Shown here piece after piece: positions 41,658-49,753 of a stretch of 53,922 nt of DNA. The translations under genes were made by a program, and so were the position numbers. The notes under the pieces were generated by a model that ran no database searches, was not told where the DNA came from, and was given only the letters and a program-made list of their open reading frames with translations. Numbering within the stretch: the first letter of the stretch is position 1; each line of letters opens with the position of its first letter. Source of the stretch: Streptomyces sp. CNQ085 (GTDB lineage Bacteria > Actinomycetota > Actinomycetes > Streptomycetales > Streptomycetaceae); NCBI RefSeq assembly GCF_022614595.1, contig NZ_JAJFAU010000013.1, positions 1-53,922 on the forward strand, in the 5' to 3' direction.

Positions 41658-41903
41658 TCAGCCGCGCAGCACGCGGCCCTGCTTGTCGGTGCGGTCGTTG
41701 CTGGTGAGAAAGAGGATTCCGTCGATCAGCGACCAGAAGCCCAGACCGCCGCAGGTCAACAGCTGTGCGATCGCCATACCGGTGTGGCCGGTGTAGAAAC
41801 GGCCGATGCCCAGGCCACCCAGGAAGATCTGCAGCAGACCAGCGGTGATCTTGGACTTGTCGGAGTAAGGCCGGCCGTTGGGCGCGGTGCCGGGGAACGC
41901 CAT
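41658..41903 (-). CDS. TM2 domain protein (short)
   Basis: 81 residues. RPYSDKSKITAGLLQIFLGG then LGIGRFYTGHTGMAIAQLLT is a complete TM2 domain with two membrane helices and the conserved GxxGIGRFYxG turn. It ends SNDRTDKQGRVLRG. GAAGGAG six bases before the ATG is a good ribosome site. The function of bacterial TM2 proteins is not settled. It closely resembles the domain of the longer TM2 protein at 42648-43070, so the two are paralogues about 750 bp apart. Confidence 0.88.
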   Translation of the reverse strand: MAFPGTAPNGRPYSDKSKITAGLLQIFLGGLGIGRFYTGHTGMAIAQLLTCGGLGFWSLIDGILFLTSNDRTDKQGRVLRG

Positions 41904-42159
41904 GGGTGGCTCCTTCGTGCTTCAGATGGGGACAGCCGCGGCCGCTGATGTCATATGCCAGACGTGCCGTGGCAGAATCCCAGACCCCCGGAGCCCGGCA
42001 AAGGGTTGCGGCGCATCTGCGGTCGTGATCGAACAGTGATCCGACAGGCCTTCACTTACCTGCGAAAACGTCCGGTGGCCGGCTCTCGCCACTCGGCTTC
42101 GGCGGAAGAACGGGCGGGAGTACGGGCGAGAGGGGCAGGGCGGAGGCGGTTGCCCGGAC

Positions 42160-42642
42160 TCAGCCGACCAGGTTGCGCACCACCGCCCACACCACGGCCG
42201 TCCCCAGCACCACCGCCGTGCCGGTCCTTCCCAGCTTCGGCCTGTAGCGGCGCCCGCGCAGCCCCTCGACCAGCCAGCGCCCGCCGAGGTACGTGGCGGC
42301 CGGGACGCCGAGGGTCAGCAGCAGGGCGTTGTCCTGGAAGGCGGTGGCGACATCGCCGTGCATCAGGTCGTAGGCCATGCGGGTGCCGCCGCACGCCGGG
42401 CACAGCAGCCCGGTCACCGCGTTGAACGGGCAGCGCGGCAGCCACTGTCCGGCCTGGTGCGGATCGGTCCCCCACAGGTAGGCCGCTCCGGCCAGCCCGG
42501 CCGCGAGCGCGCCCAGCGGTGGCGCGGCGGGGTGGGCGCGGAGAGTGCGCACGGCCCGGGAGAGCACCCGGGAACCCCGGCTCCTTCCCACCCCTCCGGT
42601 CTTCTCCGTCTCCGCTTCCGTCCTGCCTGTCGCAGTGGCCAT
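42160..42642 (-). CDS. DUF2752 membrane protein
   Basis: 160 residues. Two to three membrane helices surround the family signature CPFNAVTGLLCPACGGTRMA, which has three closely placed Cys residues, then YDLMHGDVATAFQDNAL. The ATG at 42642 lies 6 bp beyond the stop of the upstream TM2 gene, so they are probably cotranscribed. DUF2752 genes are often beside TM2 genes in actinobacteria. The role is unknown. Confidence 0.87.
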   Translation of the reverse strand: MATATGRTEAETEKTGGVGRSRGSRVLSRAVRTLRAHPAAPPLGALAAGLAGAAYLWGTDPHQAGQWLPRCPFNAVTGLLCPACGGTRMAYDLMHGDVATAFQDNALLLTLGVPAATYLGGRWLVEGLRGRRYRPKLGRTGTAVVLGTAVVWAVVRNLVG

Positions 42643-42647
42643 CGTGC

Positions 42648-43070
42648 TCAACTCCGCAGTACGCGGCCCTGCGCGTCCGTGGGGCTGTCCTGGGTGAGCA
42701 GCATGATCCCGTCGATCAGCGACCAGATGCCGCAGCCGCCGCAGGTGAACAGCTGGCCGAGAGCCAGACCGGTGTGGCCGGTGTAGAAGCGCCCGATACC
42801 GAAGCCGCCGAGGAAGAGCGAGAGTACGCCCGCCACGACCTTGGACTTGTCGGAGTAGGGGCGGCCGTAGGGGTCGTAGCCGTACGGGGCGCTCGGATCG
42901 CCGGTGTAGCCGCCCGCGGCGGGCGGCGGGGTCTGCTGGGGGTAGCCGTACCCGGACTGGCCCGGCTGCTGGGGGTAGCCGTACCCGGACTGGCCCGGCT
43001 GCTGGGCGTAGGGGGTGTTCTGCGGCTGCTGGGGCGGGCCGTACGGGTTCTGCTGATTGGGGTCGGACAT
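42648..43070 (-). CDS. TM2 domain protein with Gln/Pro/Tyr-rich N-terminus
   Basis: 140 residues. The first 70 are low-complexity (NQQNPYGPPQQPQN, then two exact copies of QQPGQSGYGYP), encoded by a 33-bp tandem repeat. The TM2 domain follows: RPYSDKSKVVAGVLSLFLGG, FGIGRFYTGHTGLALGQLF, ending DSPTDAQGRVLRS. The N-terminal part is expected to be disordered. A ggggga site precedes the ATG. It is first in an operon with DUF2752. Confidence 0.9.
   Translation of the reverse strand: MSDPNQQNPYGPPQQPQNTPYAQQPGQSGYGYPQQPGQSGYGYPQQTPPPAAGGYTGDPSAPYGYDPYGRPYSDKSKVVAGVLSLFLGGFGIGRFYTGHTGLALGQLFTCGGCGIWSLIDGIMLLTQDSPTDAQGRVLRS
42941..43006 (-). repeat. 33-bp tandem repeat (2 copies) in TM2 gene
   Basis: Two perfect 33-bp units starting at 42941 and 42974, coding for the QQPGQSGYGYP repeats. 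Such repeats can vary in copy number between strains. Confidence 0.85.
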
Positions 43071-43149
43071 GGATTCCCCCGGTGTGTGGCTGGGACGTAC
43101 AGACGGTCACATCTTGCCAGCCGGTGCGGGGCGCAGGAATGGCGGCCGC

Positions 43150-43305
43150 CGGGTTACCGTTCGAGTGACCGAGCGGTGAAGGCTCCGCCGGATGGCCCGG
43201 GTGCCGGCCCGGCGCCGCGCTCCGGCGCGCGCGGTGGCGGGGACCCGGACGGCGGATCCGGTGAACACCGGGAGATGGTTATCTCATCGGGTTACCGTTC
43301 GAGTG
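43150..43305. repeat. 18-bp direct repeats upstream of topA
   Basis: cgggttaccgttcgagtg occurs exactly at 43150-43167 and again at 43288-43305, 138 bp apart, in the 386-bp non-coding region between the TM2 gene and topA. The second copy ends 151 bp before the topA start. A TTGACA at 43326-43331 lies just after it, but no well-spaced -10 is evident. The repeats look like paired regulator sites or duplicated promoter parts. Confidence 0.7.
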
Positions 43306-43456
43306 GCGTTGTGGGCTTTTCTCGTTTGACACGGGGGCGGGAGGTACCGTCACACTCCGCAGCGAGAGCAGCGCAGCCGCGCGAAAGCGTGAAACACGCC
43401 GAGAGCAGACCGACCCGACGAAGCGGGACCACCGACCGGAGAAGAGCGAGAAGAAG

Positions 43457-46333
43457 TTGTCCCCGACCAGCAAGACCGCAGACGGCGGGCGCCGACTCGT
43501 GATCGTCGAGTCGCCGGCCAAGGCCAAGACGATCAAGGGCTACCTCGGTCCTGGCTACGTGGTCGAAGCCAGCGTCGGGCACATCCGCGACCTGCCGAAC
43601 GGAGCGGCTGAGGTCCCCGCCAAGTACAAGGGCGAGTCCTGGGCCCGGCTCGGCGTCAACGTCGACCACGACTTCGAGCCGCTGTACGTCGTCAACAGCG
43701 ACAAGAAGGACCAGGTCAAGAAGCTCAAGCAGCTCCTGGCGGAGTCCGACGAGCTGTTCCTGGCCACCGATGAGGACCGTGAGGGCGAGGCCATCGCCTG
43801 GCACCTCCAGGAGGTGCTCAGGCCCAAGGTCCCGGTGCGCCGGATGGTCTTCAACGAGATCACCAAGGACGCCATCCGGGCCGCCGTCTCCAACACCCGC
43901 GAGCTGAACCAGCGCCTGGTCGACGCCCAGGAGACCCGCCGCATCCTCGACCGGCTCTACGGCTACGAGGTCTCCCCGGTGCTGTGGAAGAAGGTCATGC
44001 CGCGCCTGTCGGCGGGCCGCGTGCAGTCCGTCGCCACCCGCCTGGTCGTCGAGCGCGAGCGAGAGCGCATCGCCTTCCGCTCCGCCGAGTACTGGGACCT
44101 GACCGGCACCTTCGCCACCGGCGGCGCCCACGGAGCCGGTGACGCGGCCGGCCCGGCCTCCCTCACCGCCCGGCTGAGCACCGTGGACGGCCGCCGCGTC
44201 GCCCAGGGCCGCGACTTCGGCCCCGACGGCCGGCTCAAGGGCGGCTCCGGCGACCGGGCGAACGTCCTGCACCTGGACGAGACCGCCGCCCGCGCGCTGG
44301 CCGCCGCCCTGGACGGCGCCGACTTCACCGTCCGCTCGGTGGAGTCCAAGCCGTACCGCCGCTCGCCGTACGCCCCCTTCCGCACGACCACCCTCCAGCA
44401 GGAGGCCAGCCGCAAGCTCGGCTTCGGCGCGAAGGTGACCATGCAGGTGGCGCAGAAGCTGTACGAGAACGGCTTCATCACCTACATGCGGACGGACTCC
44501 ACCACCCTGTCCGACACCGCCGTCGCGGCCGCCCGTGCCCAGGTCACCCAGCTCTACGGCGCCGACTACCTGCCCGACCGCCCCCGCACCTACGCGAGCA
44601 AGGTCAAGAACGCGCAGGAGGCCCACGAGGCGATCCGCCCCTCCGGCGACCGCTTCCGCACCCCCGCCGAGACGGGGCTGACCGGTGACCGGTTCAGGCT
44701 GTACGAGCTGATCTGGAAGCGGACGGTAGCCTCCCAGATGAAGGACGCCACCGGTCAGTCCGTCACCGTCAAGGTCGGCGGCCGCGGTACGGACGGCCGG
44801 GACGCCGAGTTCAGCGCCTCCGGCAAGATCATCACTTTCCACGGCTTCCTCAAGGCCTACGTCGAGAGCACCGACGACCCCGGCGCCGACCTCGACGACC
44901 GCGAGCGCCGCCTGCCGCGCGTCGACGAGGGCGACCGGCTGGCCGCCACCGCGATGTCGGTGGACGGCCACGCCACCAAGCCCCCGGCCCGCTACACCGA
45001 GGCCACCCTGGTCAAGGAGCTGGAGGAGCGCGAGATCGGGCGCCCCTCGACCTACGCGTCGATCATCAGCACCATCCTCGACCGCGGCTACGTCTTCAAG
45101 AAGGGCACCGCGCTCGTCCCCTCCTTCCTCTCCTTCGCCGTCGTCGGCCTGCTGGAGAAGCACTTCGGCCGCCTGGTCGACTACGACTTCACCGCGAAGA
45201 TGGAGGACGACCTCGACCGCATCGCCGCCGGCGAGGCAGAGGCCGTGCCGTGGCTGCGCCGCTTCTACTTCGGCACCGACGAGCCGGGTGCCGAGGGCGC
45301 CGCCGCCGCGGCGGCCGGGAACGGCGACGGCGACCACCTCGGCGGACTGAAGGAGCTGGTCTCCGACCTCGGCGCGATCGACGCCCGGGGCGTCTCCTCC
45401 TTCCCCGTCGGGGAGGGAATCGTGCTGCGGGTGGGCCGCTACGGCCCCTACGTTGAGGAGCCGCCGGCCGCCGAGGGCGAGACCGGCCGCCGCGCCGACG
45501 TACCCGCCGACCTGCCGCCGGACGAGCTGACGGCGGAGTACGCCCGGGAGCTGCTGGCCAAGCCAAGCGGTGAGTTCGAGCTGGGCACCGACCCGGAGAC
45601 GGGCCGCCCCGTCGTGGCCAGGGACGGCCGCTACGGGCCGTACGTCACCGAGGTGCTGCCTGAGGGCACGCCCAGGACGGGCAAGAACGCCGTCAAGCCG
45701 CGCACGGCCTCGCTGCTGAAGTCGATGTCTCTGGACACCGTCACCCTCGACGACGCGTTGAAACTGCTCTCCCTGCCGCGCGTGGTCGGCGCCGACCCCG
45801 AGAGCGGCCAGGAGATCACCGCGCAGAACGGCCGCTACGGCCCGTACCTGAAGAAGGGCACCGACTCCCGCTCGCTCCAGAGCGAGGAGCAGATCTTCAC
45901 GATCACCCTGGGCGAGGCGCTGGCGATCTACGCCCAGCCCAAGCAGCGCGGCCGGGCCGCGGCCAAGCCGCCGCTGAAGGAGCTGGGCACCGACCCGGCC
46001 AGTGAGCGCCCCGTGGTGGTCAAGGACGGCCGCTTCGGCCCGTATGTCACCGACGGTCAGACCAACGCCACACTGCGCCGTGACGACGACGTGGAGACGA
46101 TCATGCCGGAGCGCGCGTACGAGCTGCTGGCGGAGAAGCGGTCCAAGAGGCCGGCGAAGAAGACCGCGGCGAAGAAGACGGCGGCGAAGAAGACGGCGGC
46201 GAAGAAGACGGCGGCGAAGAAGACGGCGGCGAAGAAGACGGCGGCGAAGAAGACGGCGACCAAGAAGACCGCGGCGAAGAGGACCGCGGCGAAGAGGACC
46301 GCCGGAGGCGGGACGGCGGCCGCCGCGGAGTAG
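43457..46333 (+). CDS. topA: DNA topoisomerase I
   Basis: 958 residues starting at a TTG (43457), consistent with the N-terminus MSPTSKTADGGRRLVIVE of Streptomyces TopA. It relaxes negative supercoils. The Toprim domain has VIVESPAKAKTIKGYLG and ATDEDREGEAIAWHL (Mg2+ acids). The active Tyr is Y343 in NGFITYMRTDSTT. Instead of zinc fingers, the C-terminus has several GRYGPYV-type repeat modules (RVGRYGPYVEE, ARDGRYGPYVTEV, AQNGRYGPYLKK, VKDGRFGPYVTD). It ends in a Lys-rich tail of ten five-residue units (KKTAA type). In Streptomyces this tail improves processivity. The gene starts a replication-linked group with tmk and holB. Confidence 0.97.
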   Translation: MSPTSKTADGGRRLVIVESPAKAKTIKGYLGPGYVVEASVGHIRDLPNGAAEVPAKYKGESWARLGVNVDHDFEPLYVVNSDKKDQVKKLKQLLAESDELFLATDEDREGEAIAWHLQEVLRPKVPVRRMVFNEITKDAIRAAVSNTRELNQRLVDAQETRRILDRLYGYEVSPVLWKKVMPRLSAGRVQSVATRLVVERERERIAFRSAEYWDLTGTFATGGAHGAGDAAGPASLTARLSTVDGRRVAQGRDFGPDGRLKGGSGDRANVLHLDETAARALAAALDGADFTVRSVESKPYRRSPYAPFRTTTLQQEASRKLGFGAKVTMQVAQKLYENGFITYMRTDSTTLSDTAVAAARAQVTQLYGADYLPDRPRTYASKVKNAQEAHEAIRPSGDRFRTPAETGLTGDRFRLYELIWKRTVASQMKDATGQSVTVKVGGRGTDGRDAEFSASGKIITFHGFLKAYVESTDDPGADLDDRERRLPRVDEGDRLAATAMSVDGHATKPPARYTEATLVKELEEREIGRPSTYASIISTILDRGYVFKKGTALVPSFLSFAVVGLLEKHFGRLVDYDFTAKMEDDLDRIAAGEAEAVPWLRRFYFGTDEPGAEGAAAAAAGNGDGDHLGGLKELVSDLGAIDARGVSSFPVGEGIVLRVGRYGPYVEEPPAAEGETGRRADVPADLPPDELTAEYARELLAKPSGEFELGTDPETGRPVVARDGRYGPYVTEVLPEGTPRTGKNAVKPRTASLLKSMSLDTVTLDDALKLLSLPRVVGADPESGQEITAQNGRYGPYLKKGTDSRSLQSEEQIFTITLGEALAIYAQPKQRGRAAAKPPLKELGTDPASERPVVVKDGRFGPYVTDGQTNATLRRDDDVETIMPERAYELLAEKRSKRPAKKTAAKKTAAKKTAAKKTAAKKTAAKKTAAKKTATKKTAAKRTAAKRTAGGGTAAAAE
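46157..46306 (+). repeat. 15-bp tandem repeats encoding Lys-rich TopA tail
   Basis: Ten units of 15 bp based on aagaagacggcggcg; units 2-6 are identical, the later ones vary (aagaggacc). Copy number may vary between strains or be mis-assembled. Confidence 0.9.
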
Positions 46334-46353
46334 GCGCACAAAGGCGGGCATAC

Positions 46354-46391
46354 GGACGGCACGTGCGGGAACCTTCCGCATGTGTCCGTCC
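46354..46391 (+). terminator. topA terminator
   Basis: Imperfect 15/16-bp stem (ggacggcacgtgcgg with ccgcatgtgtccgtcc, one bulge and one mismatch) and a 7-nt loop, 20 bp after the topA stop. Confidence 0.6.
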
Positions 46392-46449
46392 GCAACAGCC
46401 TCCCCGGCCGCTCCTCCGGCCGCGTCGCCGCCCCCGCACCCCCGACCGA

Positions 46450-46455
46450 TAGGCT
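46450..46455 (+). promoter_or_regulatory. -10 box of tmk (leaderless)
   Basis: TAGGCT six bases upstream of the ATG at 46462. Confidence 0.5.
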
Positions 46456-46461
46456 GGCCGG

Positions 46462-49400
46462 ATGACGCGTGCAGAGCAGCCACCGGTCGTGTCCCCCACC
46501 TCCGACGGCCTGGCCGCGGACTCCCGCGAGCGCGCCGTACGGGCCCTGCTGAGGCATGCCCCCCTGCGTCGGCTGTGGGGCGCACAGCTCGCCGGCGGGA
46601 TCGGTGACGCCCTCGCCCTGCTGGTCCTGGTGATGCTGGCCCTCCAGGCGGCCATCGCCGTACCGGCGATGGGCGGCGCTCCGGTCCTGGGCGGCGGCTA
46701 CCGCGGCGTGGCGCTCGCCGTCACCGCCGTCCTCGCCGTCCGGCTGCTGGCCTCCCTGCTCTTCGGCGCCGTGCTGCTGGGCCCGCTCTCCTCCCTCACC
46801 GCCGACTCCGACGGTGTGCTCGACCGCCGCTGGACCATGATCGGGGCGGACGGCGTACGGCTGGCGCTGATGATCGTCGCGCCGCTGTGGATCGACTGGA
46901 CCCCCGACCAGGCGTTCGCTTTCGTGCTGGTCACCGTCTTCCTCACCGGGGTCGCCGAACGCGTCCGGAACGTGGCCAAGGACAGCGCCGCCCCCACGCT
47001 GCTGCCTGCGCCGCCCCCCGAGGGCGCGGCGGTGCGCCCCCTGCCGGACCACCACGACGCGCTGCGCCGCCTGTGGCTGCGCACGGGTTTCCTGTCCATC
47101 CCGGCCGCCGCCGCGGGGCTGGTCGCGATCACCCTGGTCGGCAACCTGCTGGGCGCGGGCATCGAGTGGTTCACCACCCACCAGGCGGCACTGGCGTCGT
47201 ATGCCGCCGCCGGCCTGTTCGCCGCGTCGATCGCCCTGCTGCACTTCCTGCACCTGCCCGGCGGCGACACCCCGCGCCCCCGCTCCCCGCTGGAGGACCT
47301 GCGCCGTCCCCGCACCGGCAGGCCGGAACAGGGTGCGGACGGCAAGCCCGTCCGCGGGTCCGTGGACAGGGGCCGTACCGGCGCCGCGCCGCTGCTCGTC
47401 CTGACCGGCGCCTGCGTGGCCGCCGCCGTCGCCGCGGCCGCCGCCCTCGCGGCGCTGCACGCCGTGGACCTGGGCGGCGGCCCGGTCCTGTTCGGGCTGT
47501 TCGTCCTGGCGCTGACCGGCGGCACCGCCGCGGGCGCCCGCCGGGCTCCGCGCGTACTGCCCGCGCTGTCCCGCAGGCGGCTGCTCGCCCTCTCCGTCGC
47601 ACTGGCCGGCCTGGCCCTGCTCGCGGCCGGGCTGACCCCCGACACCACCGCCGTGCTGCTGCTGCTCCTGCTCGCCGGTCTGTCCGCCGGAGTCGCCGCG
47701 AACACCGGGCACACCCTCCTGGACGAGGAGACCGAGGAGTCCCGCCGCGCCCGGATGACCGACCACCTGCGCGCGTCCGTGCACGTCGGCATCGCGCTCG
47801 CGGCCGTCACCGCACCCGTGCCGGCGGGTCTCATCGGACCGCACCGGGTCGACAGCGGCGACTTCGTCTTCGCCCACGGCGGCGCGGCCTTCACGCTGAT
47901 GCTGGTCGGCGCGCTGCTGCTGCCGGTGGCGGCCCTCGTCCTGATCCGCCTCGACGACCGGCAGGGCGTGCCGCTGCGGCGCGACCTGCGCGAGGCGTTC
48001 GGCGGCGCCGAGCCGGCCCAGGCCCCCTCGTCCACCGGCTTCTTCATCGCTCTGGAGGGCGGCGACGGCGCGGGCAAGTCCACGCAGGTGGAGGCGCTGG
48101 CCGAGTGGATCCGCTCCAAGGGCCATGAGGTCGTCGTCACCCGCGAGCCGGGTGCGACCCCGATCGGCAAGCGGCTGCGCTCGATCCTGCTGGACGTCTC
48201 CTCCGCCGGTCTCTCGCACCGCGCCGAGGCCCTGCTCTACGCCGCCGACCGGGCCGAGCACGTGGACTCGGTGGTCCGTCCCGCCCTGGAGCGCGGCGCG
48301 GTCGTCATCACCGACCGCTACATCGACTCCTCCGTCGCCTACCAGGGCGCCGGGCGCGATCTGTCGCCGACGGAGGTCGCCCGGATCTCCCGGTGGGCCA
48401 CCGACGGGCTCGTACCCCATCTGACCGTGCTGCTGGACATCTCGCCGGAGACCGCCCGCGAGCGGTTCACCGAGGCGCCCGACCGGCTGGAGTCGGAGTC
48501 CGCCGAGTTCCACCGGCGGGTCCGTTCCGGCTTCCTCGCCCTGGCCGCCGCCGACCCCACCCGCTACCTGGTGGTGGACGCGGGCCTGGAGCCCGAGGCC
48601 GTCACCACGGTGGTGCGGCACCGGCTCGACCAGGTGCTGCCGATGTCCGAGGCCGAGATCGCCGCCCGTGACGAGGCGCGTCGCAGGGCCGAGGAGGAGG
48701 CCCGCAGGCGTGCGGAGGAGGAGGCCGCGCGCAGGGCCGAGGAGGAGCGCCTGGAGCGCGAGCGCCAGGAGCGTCTGGAGCGTCTGCGCGCCGAGGAGGA
48801 GGAGCGCAGGAAGCGCGAGGAGGAGGAAGCCCGGCGCCGCGAGGAGCTGCGCAGGGCCGAGGAGGCCCGGCAGCGTGCCGAGGAGGCCCGCCGCCGGGCG
48901 GAGGAGGAGCGCGCCCGTCGCGAGGCCGAGGAGCGTGCCCGCCGCCAGGAGGAGGAACGCAGGCACCGTCTGGCCGAGGAGGAGGTCCGGCTGCGGGCCG
49001 AGGCCGAGGAGCGCCGGCTGGAGAAGCAGCGCAAGGCCGAGGAGGCCCTCCTCCGCGCCGAGCAGGCACGCAGGGCCGCGGGGGCGGAGGAAGCGGCCCG
49101 CCGGGAGCGGGAGCCCCGGGAGGTACGGGAGTCCCCGGAAGCGGGGCGCAGGCACTCACTGAGCGAGGACGAGGCGCCGGACACCGGTGCCGGCACCGGA
49201 GACGGCGGGAGCGAGGCCGACGAGACCGCCGTCCTGCCGAGGGTCCCGCCGGACGCGGAGGAGACGGTCATCCTGCCGCAGCAGGCACCTTCGGCTCCTC
49301 CGGCCCCCCGGACACCCCCGGCGGGTACGCCCGCGGCCTCTGCGGACGAGACCGCTCCGCCGCCGCGGGTGAGGCCCGGGGAGCGGGCGCCGTCGTGGTC

Positions 49401-49635
49401 GCTGCGCAAGGACGAGCCCGGGACCGAGCCCCCGGCCGCCCCGCCCGCGGCCGGGGAGGAGCGCACCCGGGAGCTGCCGCGGGTCGACGAGGCGGGCCGT
49501 CCCCGCCGCCGCCCCGAATGGGCGGAGGAGACGCCGATGGACGACCTGCCCACCCTCGCCGACGAACTCCTCGGTCCCCACCAGGAGCTCACCGAGGACG
49601 AGGAGGACGGCCGATGGCGCGGACGCCGGGGCTGA
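46462..49635 (+). CDS. tmk: MFS-like membrane domain fused to dTMP kinase and coiled coil
   Basis: 1057 residues with three parts. Residues 35-510 hold about ten to twelve hydrophobic helices resembling an MFS transporter. Residues about 525-735 are a complete thymidylate kinase: FFIALEGGDGAGKSTQVEAL (P-loop, Lys539), TREPGATPIGKRLRSILLD (DR/E motif region), ITDRYIDSSVAYQGAGRDLS, and the lid PDRLESESAEFHRRVRSGF. Residues about 740-890 are a Glu/Arg-rich single coiled coil, followed by an acidic Pro-rich tail. The kinase makes dTDP from dTMP for DNA synthesis; here it would be tethered to the membrane. This fusion is, as I recall, general in Streptomyces. The coiled coil may bind replication or cell-division partners. 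Confidence 0.95.
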   Translation: MTRAEQPPVVSPTSDGLAADSRERAVRALLRHAPLRRLWGAQLAGGIGDALALLVLVMLALQAAIAVPAMGGAPVLGGGYRGVALAVTAVLAVRLLASLLFGAVLLGPLSSLTADSDGVLDRRWTMIGADGVRLALMIVAPLWIDWTPDQAFAFVLVTVFLTGVAERVRNVAKDSAAPTLLPAPPPEGAAVRPLPDHHDALRRLWLRTGFLSIPAAAAGLVAITLVGNLLGAGIEWFTTHQAALASYAAAGLFAASIALLHFLHLPGGDTPRPRSPLEDLRRPRTGRPEQGADGKPVRGSVDRGRTGAAPLLVLTGACVAAAVAAAAALAALHAVDLGGGPVLFGLFVLALTGGTAAGARRAPRVLPALSRRRLLALSVALAGLALLAAGLTPDTTAVLLLLLLAGLSAGVAANTGHTLLDEETEESRRARMTDHLRASVHVGIALAAVTAPVPAGLIGPHRVDSGDFVFAHGGAAFTLMLVGALLLPVAALVLIRLDDRQGVPLRRDLREAFGGAEPAQAPSSTGFFIALEGGDGAGKSTQVEALAEWIRSKGHEVVVTREPGATPIGKRLRSILLDVSSAGLSHRAEALLYAADRAEHVDSVVRPALERGAVVITDRYIDSSVAYQGAGRDLSPTEVARISRWATDGLVPHLTVLLDISPETARERFTEAPDRLESESAEFHRRVRSGFLALAAADPTRYLVVDAGLEPEAVTTVVRHRLDQVLPMSEAEIAARDEARRRAEEEARRRAEEEAARRAEEERLERERQERLERLRAEEEERRKREEEEARRREELRRAEEARQRAEEARRRAEEERARREAEERARRQEEERRHRLAEEEVRLRAEAEERRLEKQRKAEEALLRAEQARRAAGAEEAARREREPREVRESPEAGRRHSLSEDEAPDTGAGTGDGGSEADETAVLPRVPPDAEETVILPQQAPSAPPAPRTPPAGTPAASADETAPPPRVRPGERAPSWSLRKDEPGTEPPAAPPAAGEERTRELPRVDEAGRPRRRPEWAEETPMDDLPTLADELLGPHQELTEDEEDGRWRGRRG

Positions 49636-49753
49636 CGGGCTGACGGACGAGGGCCGGCGGTCCGCGGCTGTCGCAACCGTGCGGAACAATGGCCGGGACG
49701 CCGTCCGGCACCGGACGGACCGGATCAGCGCGCGGAGGGAGGGCGGCGGACAC

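Noticed and set aside
46157-46306. Regular repeat tract considered as a CRISPR array
   Set aside because: Units are 15 bp, directly adjacent without spacers, and encode the Lys-rich tail of TopA in frame.
43292-46585. 1097-codon minus-strand ORF covering topA
   Set aside because: Antisense shadow created by the GC-rich codon bias of topA; includes long GLLRR-type repeats made by the reverse complement of the Lys-rich tail.
46057-49155. 1032-codon minus-strand ORF opposite tmk
   Set aside because: Low-complexity Gly/Arg/Gln-rich reading that mirrors tmk; no recognisable family.
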